NCBI GenBank assembly: GCA_041660045.1
Contig: JBAZXA010000003.1
Location: 1 to 64,000, forward strand
Origin: WM-3-3 sp041660045
GTDB lineage: Bacteria > Pseudomonadota > Gammaproteobacteria > Methylococcales > Methylomonadaceae
DNA: 64,000 nucleotides
Direction of reading: 5' to 3'
In this document: one piece after another, positions 53,101 through 61,269 of the stretch
Numbering within the stretch: the stretch's first letter is position 1
Layout of the letters: each line of letters begins with the position of its first letter
The notes under the pieces: generated by a model
Seen by the model: only the letters and a program-made list of their open reading frames with translations
Databases searched by the model: none
What the model was told of the DNA's origin: nothing
Position numbers and translations under genes: made by a program

Positions 53101-54757
53101 AAGTGCCACGCACTGTACTTAACTTATCAACCGTTTTGGCGGTACATAACTGATTATTATCCGTACCATTTTCCCCAACAAAATAATTATTTCCTGATAT
53201 TGATTCCCCAGAGCCTACCGTATCAGTTAAAGCATTCACGTCAGATGCACCAATATCGGTAGCGCCACTGAGTTCGTCGTTATCATAAGAACTGGTACTG
53301 GCATTAAACTGAATCACGTTTAAGCGGGCACACCATTGGTTAGCCGATAGCGGATCAACCACTGTTGCCGTGGTCAAACCTGATAACCGGCTAGAGTCAT
53401 CTGCGCTAAAAGCGCTTGTTGCTGCATTACCAGCCAAATAACGCAATGATTCCAGCAATATTTCCGATTGCGGATTACCCCAGTTGGAACACTGGCCATT
53501 AGTAAAGGTATTAATACCCCATATACAATCATCACTACCTGTTGTGCTATGGTAAGTACCATCATCATTGCGGTAACCATAAATCCTTAGCTTATTCAGG
53601 GTATTGATAATACCACCTGCGGACGGCACCGTTTTAAAGGTGCCATCTGTCGTTACATTGATTTCATCAGTCATACTTGAGATATTTTTACGCAACACCC
53701 CACCAGACTTATTTTTTCCATACGAGCCAGTCACCAAACCAAAGCGGATATCATCATTGTCGCCATACGTCTGTAACAGGCCTGTTGGCTTTAACGCCCC
53801 ACTTGGATATTGTTTACAATTATCTTCTTTTAAAGAGGCATTCAGGCAAACCAGTATACGTGCTATATAATCCGCTTCGCCTAAACCATCGCTTGATTTG
53901 ACAGGGCTAGTGCTACTTGCCGATATACCGGAACTAGCAGAACTGTTACCATTCTCTGCTGAAATATTGCTATCACTAGAGGTTTTATCACCCGACCAAC
54001 GACACTGCCAACGCTCATTTGCCGCCCATAATGAAAAATTACCCTTAGCCACCCGAATTAAAGGCGCTTCAGTAGCATTTTGCGAAAATTGGCTAGTTGA
54101 AACCGTGGTATTACATAAGGTGATACCGTTAGCGACATCCGATGTGCTAAACGGCGTTAAGCTAGTCAAATCCGTGCCATTATAAAACTTGGCGAAACTA
54201 TGCGCGTCATTCGGCAAATAAGTCCGTTCCAAGATGGTATAACCCGTCACAATAGTAACGACAGTTTTCTTATTTTTGCCTTTACCAACTGTCTCTGTTT
54301 TAGTGGTATCAACTGTATCTGTAGCGCGATAGCCGCCATAAAGTATTTTGCGGATAGTATCAATACGCGCCATACTGCCCCAGTTTAAAAAATTGCCACT
54401 CCAATTTCCGTTGCAATATTTATTGGTTGTTACCGATTTAGGTTCAAATTGCTTGTTGGCCGTGCTGTAGTCATAACATTTATGGTTATCAAAATAGCCA
54501 TAATAGTCAAAACTATGTTTGTAAGTGGTTTCAGGGATACCGTCACCATCCAAATCCGAATAATCATCAAACGCCTTAAAATAAAGTTGATGATCTTTAG
54601 AAATGTTCAGCAACGTGACTGGCTTTGCAGGTGTCGTCAAAAATAGCGGCGATTGTGCCACCGTACCAGCGAATGTGCCTGTAACTAAGCCAGCATAACA
54701 GATGCCACCCAATATCCATTGCCAAAAAAACTTATGGCCACTTACAAGGTACTTCAT
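50159..54757 (-). CDS. pilY1: PilY1-type pilus tip adhesin/assembly protein
   Basis: About 1532 residues: signal peptide, large variable N-terminal region, and a C-terminal beta-propeller (about 960-1320). Calcium-binding loops of the D-x-D-x-N/D-G-x-x-D type are numerous: DLDGDGIPE (about 67), DGNKDGVPD (about 786), the tandem DTNNNGKLD and DTNGNGQLD (about 858-880), and DADGNGVVD (about 1202), the last being the site known to tune pilus extension in PilY1. It would sit at the pilus tip with the minor pilins and mediate adhesion. The ATG at 54757 has AGGTGATC upstream, better than the GTG at 54766. Confidence 0.94.
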   Translation of the reverse strand: MKYLVSGHKFFWQWILGGICYAGLVTGTFAGTVAQSPLFLTTPAKPVTLLNISKDHQLYFKAFDDYSDLDGDGIPETTYKHSFDYYGYFDNHKCYDYSTANKQFEPKSVTTNKYCNGNWSGNFLNWGSMARIDTIRKILYGGYRATDTVDTTKTETVGKGKNKKTVVTIVTGYTILERTYLPNDAHSFAKFYNGTDLTSLTPFSTSDVANGITLCNTTVSTSQFSQNATEAPLIRVAKGNFSLWAANERWQCRWSGDKTSSDSNISAENGNSSASSGISASSTSPVKSSDGLGEADYIARILVCLNASLKEDNCKQYPSGALKPTGLLQTYGDNDDIRFGLVTGSYGKNKSGGVLRKNISSMTDEINVTTDGTFKTVPSAGGIINTLNKLRIYGYRNDDGTYHSTTGSDDCIWGINTFTNGQCSNWGNPQSEILLESLRYLAGNAATSAFSADDSSRLSGLTTATVVDPLSANQWCARLNVIQFNASTSSYDNDELSGATDIGASDVNALTDTVGSGESISGNNYFVGENGTDNNQLCTAKTVDKLSTVRGTCPNEPRLSGTYYSAGLAYFAHTNDIRPKDLQNQQSVIAYGVSLSPARPRITVPVPGSTDKQISILPACRNSTVSGNCAIADFKIVSQTSTASKNSGKLYINWEDSEQGGDFDQDMWGVLSYEITSTKVTVTTDVIAQSTPYAMGFGYIVGGTDKDGFHVHSGINSFKYTDASGVTACSDCKSGDSANTVSYAVGTSASAETLQQPLYYAAKWGGFVDADSSNTPNVKLEWDGNKDGVPDRFFAAIDPGQLAVSLGQAFADAAKTFGSSSSVATNSTQFQTTSLIYQARFNSADWSGQLLAINLVSEDTNNNGKLDTGEDTNGNGQLDYGLIGNTQWDAATLIPSATSRKIYGYNPESATVKGIEFKWDQLNATQQNILDSFSAANSASSSPIVDYLRGDQSKELSQPNGIYRDRSSLLGDIVNSDPVYVGYDDFGYSQLSGVEGSSYSSFRTSAAYTSRPAMIYVGSNDGMLHGFDAGNSSDGGKEIFAYLPNAVISPELVSLTTINYVHHYFVDGSPKYGDAYFSGAWHSVLVGSMGSGNTTETVGDPGFAEGVGGHSVFALDITNPSSFTVNNVLWEFSSRDDTDLGYTIPETSIVRMADGNWAAVVANGYDSTSGNATLFIINISTGDVISKLVADSGTGNGLSSPTVVDADGNGVVDYIYAGDLKGNLWKFDVTSSSPGSWVVANQGKALFVALDKSSARQAITAKPAVTKASATGQSVGYMVYFGTGKYFEVGDNVVSATPQVQTFYGIWDNCDKSSASTCDSSFSGRSLLQQQAILIEGTSGSTTLADGTVVTGNVRVTSDCEVPYDDKVPSKSTTPCTKNTKRRGWYIDLIPPSQVAAGEIAVNRPILRFGRVIFTTLVPLSDICSPGGAGWLFELNQDTGARFTDAPFDISGDKKVDPKDLVKGSDGKAVAASAIQSPVGIIKIPAIIECQDGLDCKYSSGSSGQVWQLNESRPLTTTTGSSGHRISWRQLR

Positions 54758-54813
54758 CTTGATCACCTAAAGAAGTTTGTATTTAATTTTAAGGAATCCA
54801 TTTGCACTTGGCG

Positions 54814-55347
54814 TTATGGCTGAAAAATGGTTTGTAACATGACAACGGCATTATTAGTTCCACCGGTTGCACGTGCTGTTATCCGATATGAATGGAGCTG
54901 GTTAGAGGTTTGGCAGGGTGTTTCAACAACCTTACACGCGTTTACCCCCATATCCTCAACAATATAACGGGGCAGGCTGTTGACACTGGCTAGCGCACCA
55001 CCGTTATAAGCCACTGTTTGTACCGCTGAAGTCCAATCAACACTCTCCCAAATTTGGCTGGTATCTTGAGTGCCATTACAGTCGAAATCCTGTAACGGAT
55101 AAAAGCCAACGGGATAAGTGCCGCAAGCGGCCGTCTGGGACACATTTGAGGCTGCTGCTTCACCAGCGAGTAGCGCCGTTTCAGCGGCTTGGAAGGACAA
55201 ATTCCTATCCCTACTATTACTGGCCATTTTTTCTTCCAGGCCAGTAACCCGGGTGCCAGCCAAACCCACGACTGTCATCAGTAGTAACATAATCAAACCC
55301 ACGGCCAAGACGGCCCCTGTTTGATTGTTTAAGGATAAGGATTTCAT
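54814..55347 (-). CDS. pilX: Minor pilin PilX
   Basis: 177 residues with the PilX pattern: hydrophobic helix GAVLAVGLIMLLLMTVVGLAG, then EEKMASNSRDRNLSFQAAETALLAGE. It lacks the usual FTLIE form before the helix, as PilX proteins often do. It is part of the tip/priming complex and is located between pilW (14 bp away) and pilY1 (56 bp). Confidence 0.92.
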   Translation of the reverse strand: MKSLSLNNQTGAVLAVGLIMLLLMTVVGLAGTRVTGLEEKMASNSRDRNLSFQAAETALLAGEAAASNVSQTAACGTYPVGFYPLQDFDCNGTQDTSQIWESVDWTSAVQTVAYNGGALASVNSLPRYIVEDMGVNACKVVETPCQTSNQLHSYRITARATGGTNNAVVMLQTIFQP

Positions 55348-55361
55348 AATGTCAACCTAAG

Positions 55362-56402
55362 TTAATTGCGTAATTCAATAGTACTGGTAAAAACACGCCG
55401 AATCCGGTTATCACCAGGTGTGCTAGTTGCTCCGTTATAAAAATAGCTCACCGGGTTTACTGATAACCTATCTTCTAACGTCGCCATCAACAGACTTATC
55501 CTGACACTGGACACCGTGGTTAAATTTAAGCCCGCTGTTCCAGCTGCCACATAATAATTCGCCACGCCGTCAGTATCGGTATCGGCACCATAAGTCACCT
55601 GCATATTTTCAACACCTTCAACCACTTCAATCGGATTGGTAGTGGAAACAGGTTTGGCATTGTCCAGCCGCCATAACGCTGGCCGTCCACTACTGCCCGT
55701 GCGGATAAAATAGCTAAAGGTACGTAACACAAAAACTTCGGCATCACTCGGATAAGCTTTGCTAAGCTTGGGCTGGGTATTTTGGTTATTGGCATGCGCA
55801 ATAGTTTGAGTACCCGTACCATTACTGACATTGGTAGCAATAAAAATATCAGCCGTTGTACAATCAGAAATCAGCAAGACATCATATTGCTGTAATCCGC
55901 AAGTATTGTTATCGGAAATTTGGATATTGGCGTTATCAGAGGCCAAATTACCTACTAAATTAGCACCACAGCCGCCCCCATATTGCAGGGTAATCACATC
56001 GGTGTTTGCGGTACAAGCATTGGCCGCGCTGCAGGCATTGGTATTCCAATTGGCCGCTACATTATCAGTACCACTGACCAATACTCCTAAGGTTAAGGGT
56101 AACGTTGGTAAACTTGTGAGGGTATTCGGATTTTGTGGCTGCGCCAAAATTGTAGGGGTAATACTAGCCAGATTAGGGCAACCTAAAAAACCAGACATCC
56201 GGGTATCAAAACTTAAAAACTCAATTGCCAGCCTGGCATTTTCTTGTAAGCGCGATAAGTTATCTTGCATACGGTAAGTCTGCCGGGTCGTGGTAAAAAT
56301 TTGTAATACCCCGCCTAAAACAAATGCGCCGATTAACAGCGCAATCATAATTTCGATCAGCGTTACGCCCTGCTGCTTAAGCCTGTTAGTACCAATGCTC
56401 AT
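55362..56402 (-). CDS. pilW: Minor pilin PilW
   Basis: 346 residues, prepilin motif QGVTLIEIMIALLIGAFVLG (12-31), then TTRQTYRMQDNLSRLQENARLA characteristic of PilW, and a large C-terminal globular part. Its ATG overlaps the pilV stop by four bases. Confidence 0.92.
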   Translation of the reverse strand: MSIGTNRLKQQGVTLIEIMIALLIGAFVLGGVLQIFTTTRQTYRMQDNLSRLQENARLAIEFLSFDTRMSGFLGCPNLASITPTILAQPQNPNTLTSLPTLPLTLGVLVSGTDNVAANWNTNACSAANACTANTDVITLQYGGGCGANLVGNLASDNANIQISDNNTCGLQQYDVLLISDCTTADIFIATNVSNGTGTQTIAHANNQNTQPKLSKAYPSDAEVFVLRTFSYFIRTGSSGRPALWRLDNAKPVSTTNPIEVVEGVENMQVTYGADTDTDGVANYYVAAGTAGLNLTTVSSVRISLLMATLEDRLSVNPVSYFYNGATSTPGDNRIRRVFTSTIELRN

Positions 56403-56896
56403 AGCTGAAAGCTCACTAGAAAGGAAGGGTCACTGGCATCAACACTGCCGTCTCGGTTATCATCCCATTGCAAAGTAACCTGATAAATATACGGACTGAT
56501 AGCCGTACCCGCCCCTGTTCTGGAAATAACGCCCGTACCGCCGGCTAAAGCCGTCGTTAAGGCCTTATTCCACTGATACAAATCATTTTCTGCCACTTCC
56601 ACGGCGGTACAGGTTTTAGCCGTTGTAGTACACGCTGTACAAGGGTCGTCCCCGGTTTTACAGGCCGCCGCACTAGCTGCTTTAAAACTGCTGAGATAAT
56701 TAGCTGTTGAGATGGCATTTGCCCGCATCCTATCGGCCATATCATAGGCTAACAACGTTGCTTGGCTGCGGCTATAGGCACTATGGTTACTTTTTAACGT
56801 GGTTAATTGCAAAGTAGCCATGCCCAACAAGCCGATAGCCAAAATAATTGTGGTGACTAACACTTCAATTAAGGTAAAACCGCTATGCTGGTTCAT
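56399..56896 (-). CDS. pilV: Minor pilin PilV
   Basis: 165 residues from ATG 56896, where a GGGAGTG ribosome site precedes MNQHSGFTLIEVLVTTIILA. The following LGMATLQLTTLKSNHSAYSRSQATLLAYDMADRMRAN is the PilV signature. The frame is open further upstream but overlaps fimT and lacks a prepilin start. Confidence 0.92.
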   Translation of the reverse strand: MNQHSGFTLIEVLVTTIILAIGLLGMATLQLTTLKSNHSAYSRSQATLLAYDMADRMRANAISTANYLSSFKAASAAACKTGDDPCTACTTTAKTCTAVEVAENDLYQWNKALTTALAGGTGVISRTGAGTAISPYIYQVTLQWDDNRDGSVDASDPSFLVSFQL

Positions 56897-56915
56897 TAAA
56901 TCACTCCCACTCACG

Positions 56916-57548
56916 TTAAGGCGTTGTGCAAGAAGTGATGTTAGACGCCGCTGTTGCCACCGCATCGGTATTGGGTATGCCATCATTATTACTATCAACC
57001 CCTAAGCTGACCCGGCCTGTGGCACTAACCACGATTAGCCTGGATTTGTTAGCCCTAGGGACGTTACTGCCATCGCTGTTATCACAAACAACAAATTTTC
57101 CGCTTAGATTACTGTTGCCAGAGCCGTTATAAGCGACAAATGTAGCCAAATTGCTATCGCCACGTAAGGTGGTGTTTGTAGATAAGGCACCATAAACTTT
57201 TAAGACACAATCTTCACCTGCCTCACATAAATTGGCATCACCATCGTCGTTAAAGGTGTTAGCATCGCTAGCCGGTGTGGTATCCACATCCACAAATACT
57301 TGCCAGCCCGCTTCCCAGTTGGCGCCGGATTTAGCCACCACAACACTAGTGCCTCGGTTAATGGATTCACTGCGCGCTAAATTCAACGCGGCAATAAATT
57401 CATTAGTATTCGTTGCGAGCCGATTACTGCCCACCGATTGGATAAAACTTGGCAGGGCTGTCGACAACAAAACAGTTGCTATAGCCAACGTTATCATCAG
57501 CTCTATTAACGTGAATCCACGCAAATAAAAAATTGGCTTGTTGGACAT
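56916..57548 (-). CDS. fimT: FimT/GspH-type minor pilin
   Basis: 210 residues from ATG 57548 (MSNKPIFYLRGFTLIELMIT), with the prepilin helix and a GspH domain (SNRLATNTNEFIAALNLARSESINRG, then a C-terminal beta-rich part with ITSCTTP end). FimT has been reported to bind DNA during uptake in some gammaproteobacteria; whether this one does is untested. It is the first gene of the operon fimT-pilV-pilW-pilX-pilY1-pilE. Confidence 0.9.
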   Translation of the reverse strand: MSNKPIFYLRGFTLIELMITLAIATVLLSTALPSFIQSVGSNRLATNTNEFIAALNLARSESINRGTSVVVAKSGANWEAGWQVFVDVDTTPASDANTFNDDGDANLCEAGEDCVLKVYGALSTNTTLRGDSNLATFVAYNGSGNSNLSGKFVVCDNSDGSNVPRANKSRLIVVSATGRVSLGVDSNNDGIPNTDAVATAASNITSCTTP

Positions 57549-57912
57549 GAGTTTTCTAATCCTTATTTTGGTTACAGTTAAGATTAGTTGAAAAAATACT
57601 AGGGACTGTGACAGCAATCACAAATCAGCACGCTGTGATGACATAGCACAGGGCAAGCAAAATACAAAACCTGGTAAACCTAGCGTTTGGGGGGGTTAAA
57701 TCACCGCTAAAGTTAGCCATCAGTATAGACACTGATAAAATCAACAGCTCAAAAATTACGGTGTTAATTCTTAAAATTGTGATCGCGTTAACAAAACAAA
57801 ATTTGCCACGCCGCTTGAAAACTTTGCTAGGATTCATCACGCTAATTTCAAAAGCGCTAAACCCTAGCGTAAAACTTACCAAAATTTAGTCCTGTTTTAG
57901 GAGCCAACTCGG
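57549..57912. other. Divergent promoter region of the minor-pilin operon and HAD gene
   Basis: About 360 bp. An 85-codon minus-strand frame (57625-57882) has no family resemblance and no clear ribosome site; I leave it out as a gene. A run of seven G at 57689-57695 is the only eye-catching local feature. Confidence 0.45.
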
Positions 57913-58695
57913 ATGCATACACTCCTCCCTAGTATTAAAGGCTTGTTGTTTGATCTTGATGGTGTGCTTTATATTGGTCAAAACGTGATCCCCGGCGCTA
58001 TTGAAGCCCTCCAAAAAATTCGTAACCACGGCCTGCCTTGCCGATTTATAACCAATACCAGCACCTTGTCCTTAGACTCCTTACAGAAAAAAATTAATAC
58101 CCTAGGTTTTTCAATTGCCCGCCATGAAATCATCAGCGCCCCACAAGCCGCTTTACTTTACCTACAGCGCCAGCATGATCCGGTGTGTAGACTACTGTTA
58201 GCCGATGATGTCAAAAAAGATTTCGGCCAATTTCGCCAATCTGATAGTCAAGCCAATTATGTCGTCGTCGGTGATATTGGTAAGGCCTGGTCTTATCCAT
58301 TAATGAACGAAGTCTTTAATAATTTAATCCACGGGGCAACATTAATTGCCATCCATAAAAACCGCTTTTGGCAAACTGAAGACGGCTTGCAAATGGACAT
58401 CGGTGGCTTTATCCAGGCCTTAGAATATGCCAGTAGCAGTTCGGCGATGATTATTGGCAAACCATCGCCCGATTTTTTTCAAATTGCCTTAAACGAGCTA
58501 GGCCTAAAACCTGAAGAAACCGCAATAATTGGGGATGATATCGATGCGGATATTGGTGGTGGACAACAAGCGGGACTTAAAGGTATTTTGGTTAAAACAG
58601 GTAAATATCGGCAAGCCTATACCGAAGCCTCATTAATCAAACCCAATTTAATCATCAGCTCGATTGTAGACTTACCAACCGCCTTAGGTTGTTAA
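57913..58695 (+). CDS. HAD-superfamily (IIA) phosphatase
   Basis: 260 residues: motif I LFDLDGVLY (nucleophile Asp and partner Asp), ITNTSTLSLDSL (motif II), the Lys in GKPSPDFF, and motif III/IV GDDIDADIGGG. The cap is of the IIA type, as in NagD and the LHPP/TIGR01458 group that hydrolyses small phosphate esters. The ATG follows a TTTTAGGAG ribosome site. The physiological substrate is unknown, and its neighbour glnN does not suggest one. Confidence 0.86.
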   Translation: MHTLLPSIKGLLFDLDGVLYIGQNVIPGAIEALQKIRNHGLPCRFITNTSTLSLDSLQKKINTLGFSIARHEIISAPQAALLYLQRQHDPVCRLLLADDVKKDFGQFRQSDSQANYVVVGDIGKAWSYPLMNEVFNNLIHGATLIAIHKNRFWQTEDGLQMDIGGFIQALEYASSSSAMIIGKPSPDFFQIALNELGLKPEETAIIGDDIDADIGGGQQAGLKGILVKTGKYRQAYTEASLIKPNLIISSIVDLPTALGC

Positions 58696-58898
58696 TTCCA
58701 AAACTCCCTTTGGAAATATCCCCTCTATTCAAGCCATAAGCACTACCAAGAGACACAAACACCGTCATTGTCAATAAAACGCACAAAGGCAGCGCATCAA
58801 ATCCACCGTATTTAGTTTTTTGCACTAAAAAAGACGGCTATTGGCACACCCTATTAGCTACTAATCCTATTCGTTGGCCACTCCGACAACGCGAATGA

Positions 58899-58950
58899 CG
58901 GCATTATCTTTGCTAATTGCACGCGTAAAAATAATGGTGCAAATATTGCT
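58899..58950 (+). promoter_or_regulatory. Two sigma-54-like -24/-12 elements upstream of glnN
   Basis: CGGCATTATCTTTGCT (58899-58914) and TGGTGCAAATATTGCT (58935-58950) both keep GG and GC at the exact 10-base spacing of sigma-54 promoters, with intact TTGCT -12 boxes. The second would start transcription about 25 bases before the glnN ATG. NtrC-type half-sites (TTGCAC, GGTGCAA) surround them, but not in the standard spacing. Confidence 0.42.
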
Positions 58951-58985
58951 GATCATTTAGTCTGTAATCTCTATCAGGAAAAAAG

Positions 58986-61160
58986 ATGACTGCCAAATCC
59001 GCTCGCGTTCAAGCTGTTCAAGATATCACCAACCGCACCCCTTTCCCGACTCAACCTCCCAAACCATTAAGTGAATTATGGGCTAGCGATGTCTTTACGC
59101 TAAGCAAAATGAAAGAAAGCTTACCGAAAGATGTTTTTAAGTCCGTAAAAAAAACCATAGAAGCTGGTGCAGAGCTTGATGTGTCTATCGCGGATGTTGT
59201 TGCCCTGGCCATGAAAGATTGGGCCTTAGCCAAAGGCGTTATGTATTACGCCCATGTTTTTTATCCTCTAACCAACGCTACTGCCGAGAAGCATGATGGC
59301 TTTATTTCAGTACAGCCAGACGGTTCAGTCATCTCTGAATTTAGTGGCAAAGTTTTAGTACAAGGTGAGCCAGATGGCTCATCATTCCCTAACGGTGGCA
59401 TCCGTTCCACCTTTGAAGCGCGTGGCTATACTGCTTGGGATGTGACTAGCCCGGCCTATATTATGGCTACCGACAATGGTGCAACCTTGTGTATACCCAC
59501 CGTATTTGTATCTTGGACGGGTGAAGCGCTAGACAAAAAAACGCCCTTGCTACGTGCCAATGCGGTGATGAACAAAGCCGCCCAGCGGGTATTATCCTTG
59601 CTCGGCCATACCGATATCGCGCCTGTTAATTCTAGCTGTGGTGCGGAACAAGAATATTTTTTGATAGACGCTAACTTTTATAATAGCCGCCCTGATCTAC
59701 TGTTGGCCGGAAGAACCTTATTTGGTGCATCCGCAGCCAAAGGCCAACAATTTGATGACCATTATTTTGGTGCAATACCTGAACGCATACAGGTCTTCAT
59801 GCAAGATGTGGAAGAACAACTCTACCGTTTAGGCATTCCCGCCAAAACCCGCCACAATGAAGTGGCGCCTGGACAATTTGAAATTGCCCCATTTTTTGAA
59901 TCAGCTAATATCGCCACCGACCATCAACAATTGTTGATGACCGTGCTAAAAAATACGGCAAAAAAGCATGGCCTGGCTTGTCTAATGCACGAAAAGCCTT
60001 TTAAAGGCATTAACGGTTCCGGTAAACACGTCAACTGGTCTGTTGGCAATGCCACCCAAGGCAATTTGCTAGACCCTGGCGCTAACCCCCATTCAAACTC
60101 ACAGTTCTTATTATTTTGCGGCGCTGTTATCCGCGGCGTCCATAAATTCGGCCCATTATTACGCGCCGCCATTGCTACCGCCAGTAACGACCATCGCCTA
60201 GGCGCCAATGAAGCACCGCCAGCGATTATGTCGGTGTATTTAGGCTCGCAACTTGATAATATTTTTGAACAAATCAGCCAAGGCAATGTAACCGGGTCAT
60301 TAAACGCTGGCGTTATGGATCTTGGCATAAACTCCTTACCAATTTTCAGCAAAGATGCCGGGGACCGTAACCGTACCTCACCGTTTGCCTTTACCGGTAA
60401 CCGCTTTGAATTCCGCGCAGTCGGTTCTGCGCAATCCGTTGCTGGGCCATTGGTTGCCATGAACACCATGTTGGCAGATTCACTCAATTGGGTGGCTGAT
60501 AACTTGGAAGGCCAAATAGCCAAAGGCTTAAGCTTAGATGCCGCTATCTTGGCAACCTTAAAAGAATTGTTCGACCAGCACGGCGCTGTGGTTTTCAGTG
60601 GTAATGGCTATTCGGCTGAATGGCATAAAATGGCAGTTGAAGAACGTGGTTTAGCAAATTTACGCACCGCAGCTGACGCTTTGCCTGTTTTGAAAGAAGC
60701 TTATATTGAAGCCTTATTTGCCGACTTAGGTGTACTTTCCCCAGTAGAACTGGCCAGCCGCTTTGAGATTTATGCTGAACAATACATACTCGCGATAGAA
60801 GTGGAAGCCAAATTGGTGGTTAGTATGGCAAAAACCGGTATTTACCCAGCCACGATTAAATACTTGACCGCACTTAGCACCACAATTAGTGGCTTAAAAA
60901 GCAACGGTATTGAATTTGGTGGTGAAACTCTCAGCTACATTACCGAATTGCTCTCGGCCATGATGGCACAGGTTAGCGAATTGGGCAGCGCTATCAGCAA
61001 ACATGATTTTTCTAGTCCTGAAGAACACATGCAATTCTGTGCTAAAACCATACGTCCGCTGATGGACGAAGTGCGTAAATATGCCGATATGCTAGAAACA
61101 GAAATTGCTGATGAGTTATGGCCTTTCCCTACCTATCAGGAAATGTTGTTCATAAAATAA
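58986..61160 (+). CDS. glnN: Type III glutamine synthetase
   Basis: 724 residues, the size and order of the GSIII family rather than the 470-residue GlnA: an extended N-terminal region (FPNGGIRSTFEARGYTAWD), then NSSCGAEQEYFLID, RHNEVAPGQFEIAPFFE, the ATP-site KPFKGINGSGKHVNWSVG, and FRAVGSAQSVAGP, followed by a long helical C-terminus. It condenses ammonia and glutamate with ATP. GSIII is typical of Bacteroidetes and cyanobacteria and is less common in gammaproteobacteria. A GGAAAAAAG ribosome site lies before the ATG. Confidence 0.95.
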   Translation: MTAKSARVQAVQDITNRTPFPTQPPKPLSELWASDVFTLSKMKESLPKDVFKSVKKTIEAGAELDVSIADVVALAMKDWALAKGVMYYAHVFYPLTNATAEKHDGFISVQPDGSVISEFSGKVLVQGEPDGSSFPNGGIRSTFEARGYTAWDVTSPAYIMATDNGATLCIPTVFVSWTGEALDKKTPLLRANAVMNKAAQRVLSLLGHTDIAPVNSSCGAEQEYFLIDANFYNSRPDLLLAGRTLFGASAAKGQQFDDHYFGAIPERIQVFMQDVEEQLYRLGIPAKTRHNEVAPGQFEIAPFFESANIATDHQQLLMTVLKNTAKKHGLACLMHEKPFKGINGSGKHVNWSVGNATQGNLLDPGANPHSNSQFLLFCGAVIRGVHKFGPLLRAAIATASNDHRLGANEAPPAIMSVYLGSQLDNIFEQISQGNVTGSLNAGVMDLGINSLPIFSKDAGDRNRTSPFAFTGNRFEFRAVGSAQSVAGPLVAMNTMLADSLNWVADNLEGQIAKGLSLDAAILATLKELFDQHGAVVFSGNGYSAEWHKMAVEERGLANLRTAADALPVLKEAYIEALFADLGVLSPVELASRFEIYAEQYILAIEVEAKLVVSMAKTGIYPATIKYLTALSTTISGLKSNGIEFGGETLSYITELLSAMMAQVSELGSAISKHDFSSPEEHMQFCAKTIRPLMDEVRKYADMLETEIADELWPFPTYQEMLFIK

Positions 61161-61269
61161 GCCCACACCGGCAGCGACAGGGATGTCAAAAGCTGAAGTC
61201 CTATAAAGCTATAGCAATGGTTTAACCATTTTTAACCGCGTCTTAATCATTATTGGAACCCTTAGCGCT

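Noticed and set aside
57625..57882. An 85-codon minus-strand frame between fimT and the HAD gene
   Set aside because: No recognisable domain, no good ribosome site, and it occupies the promoter region of two divergent units.
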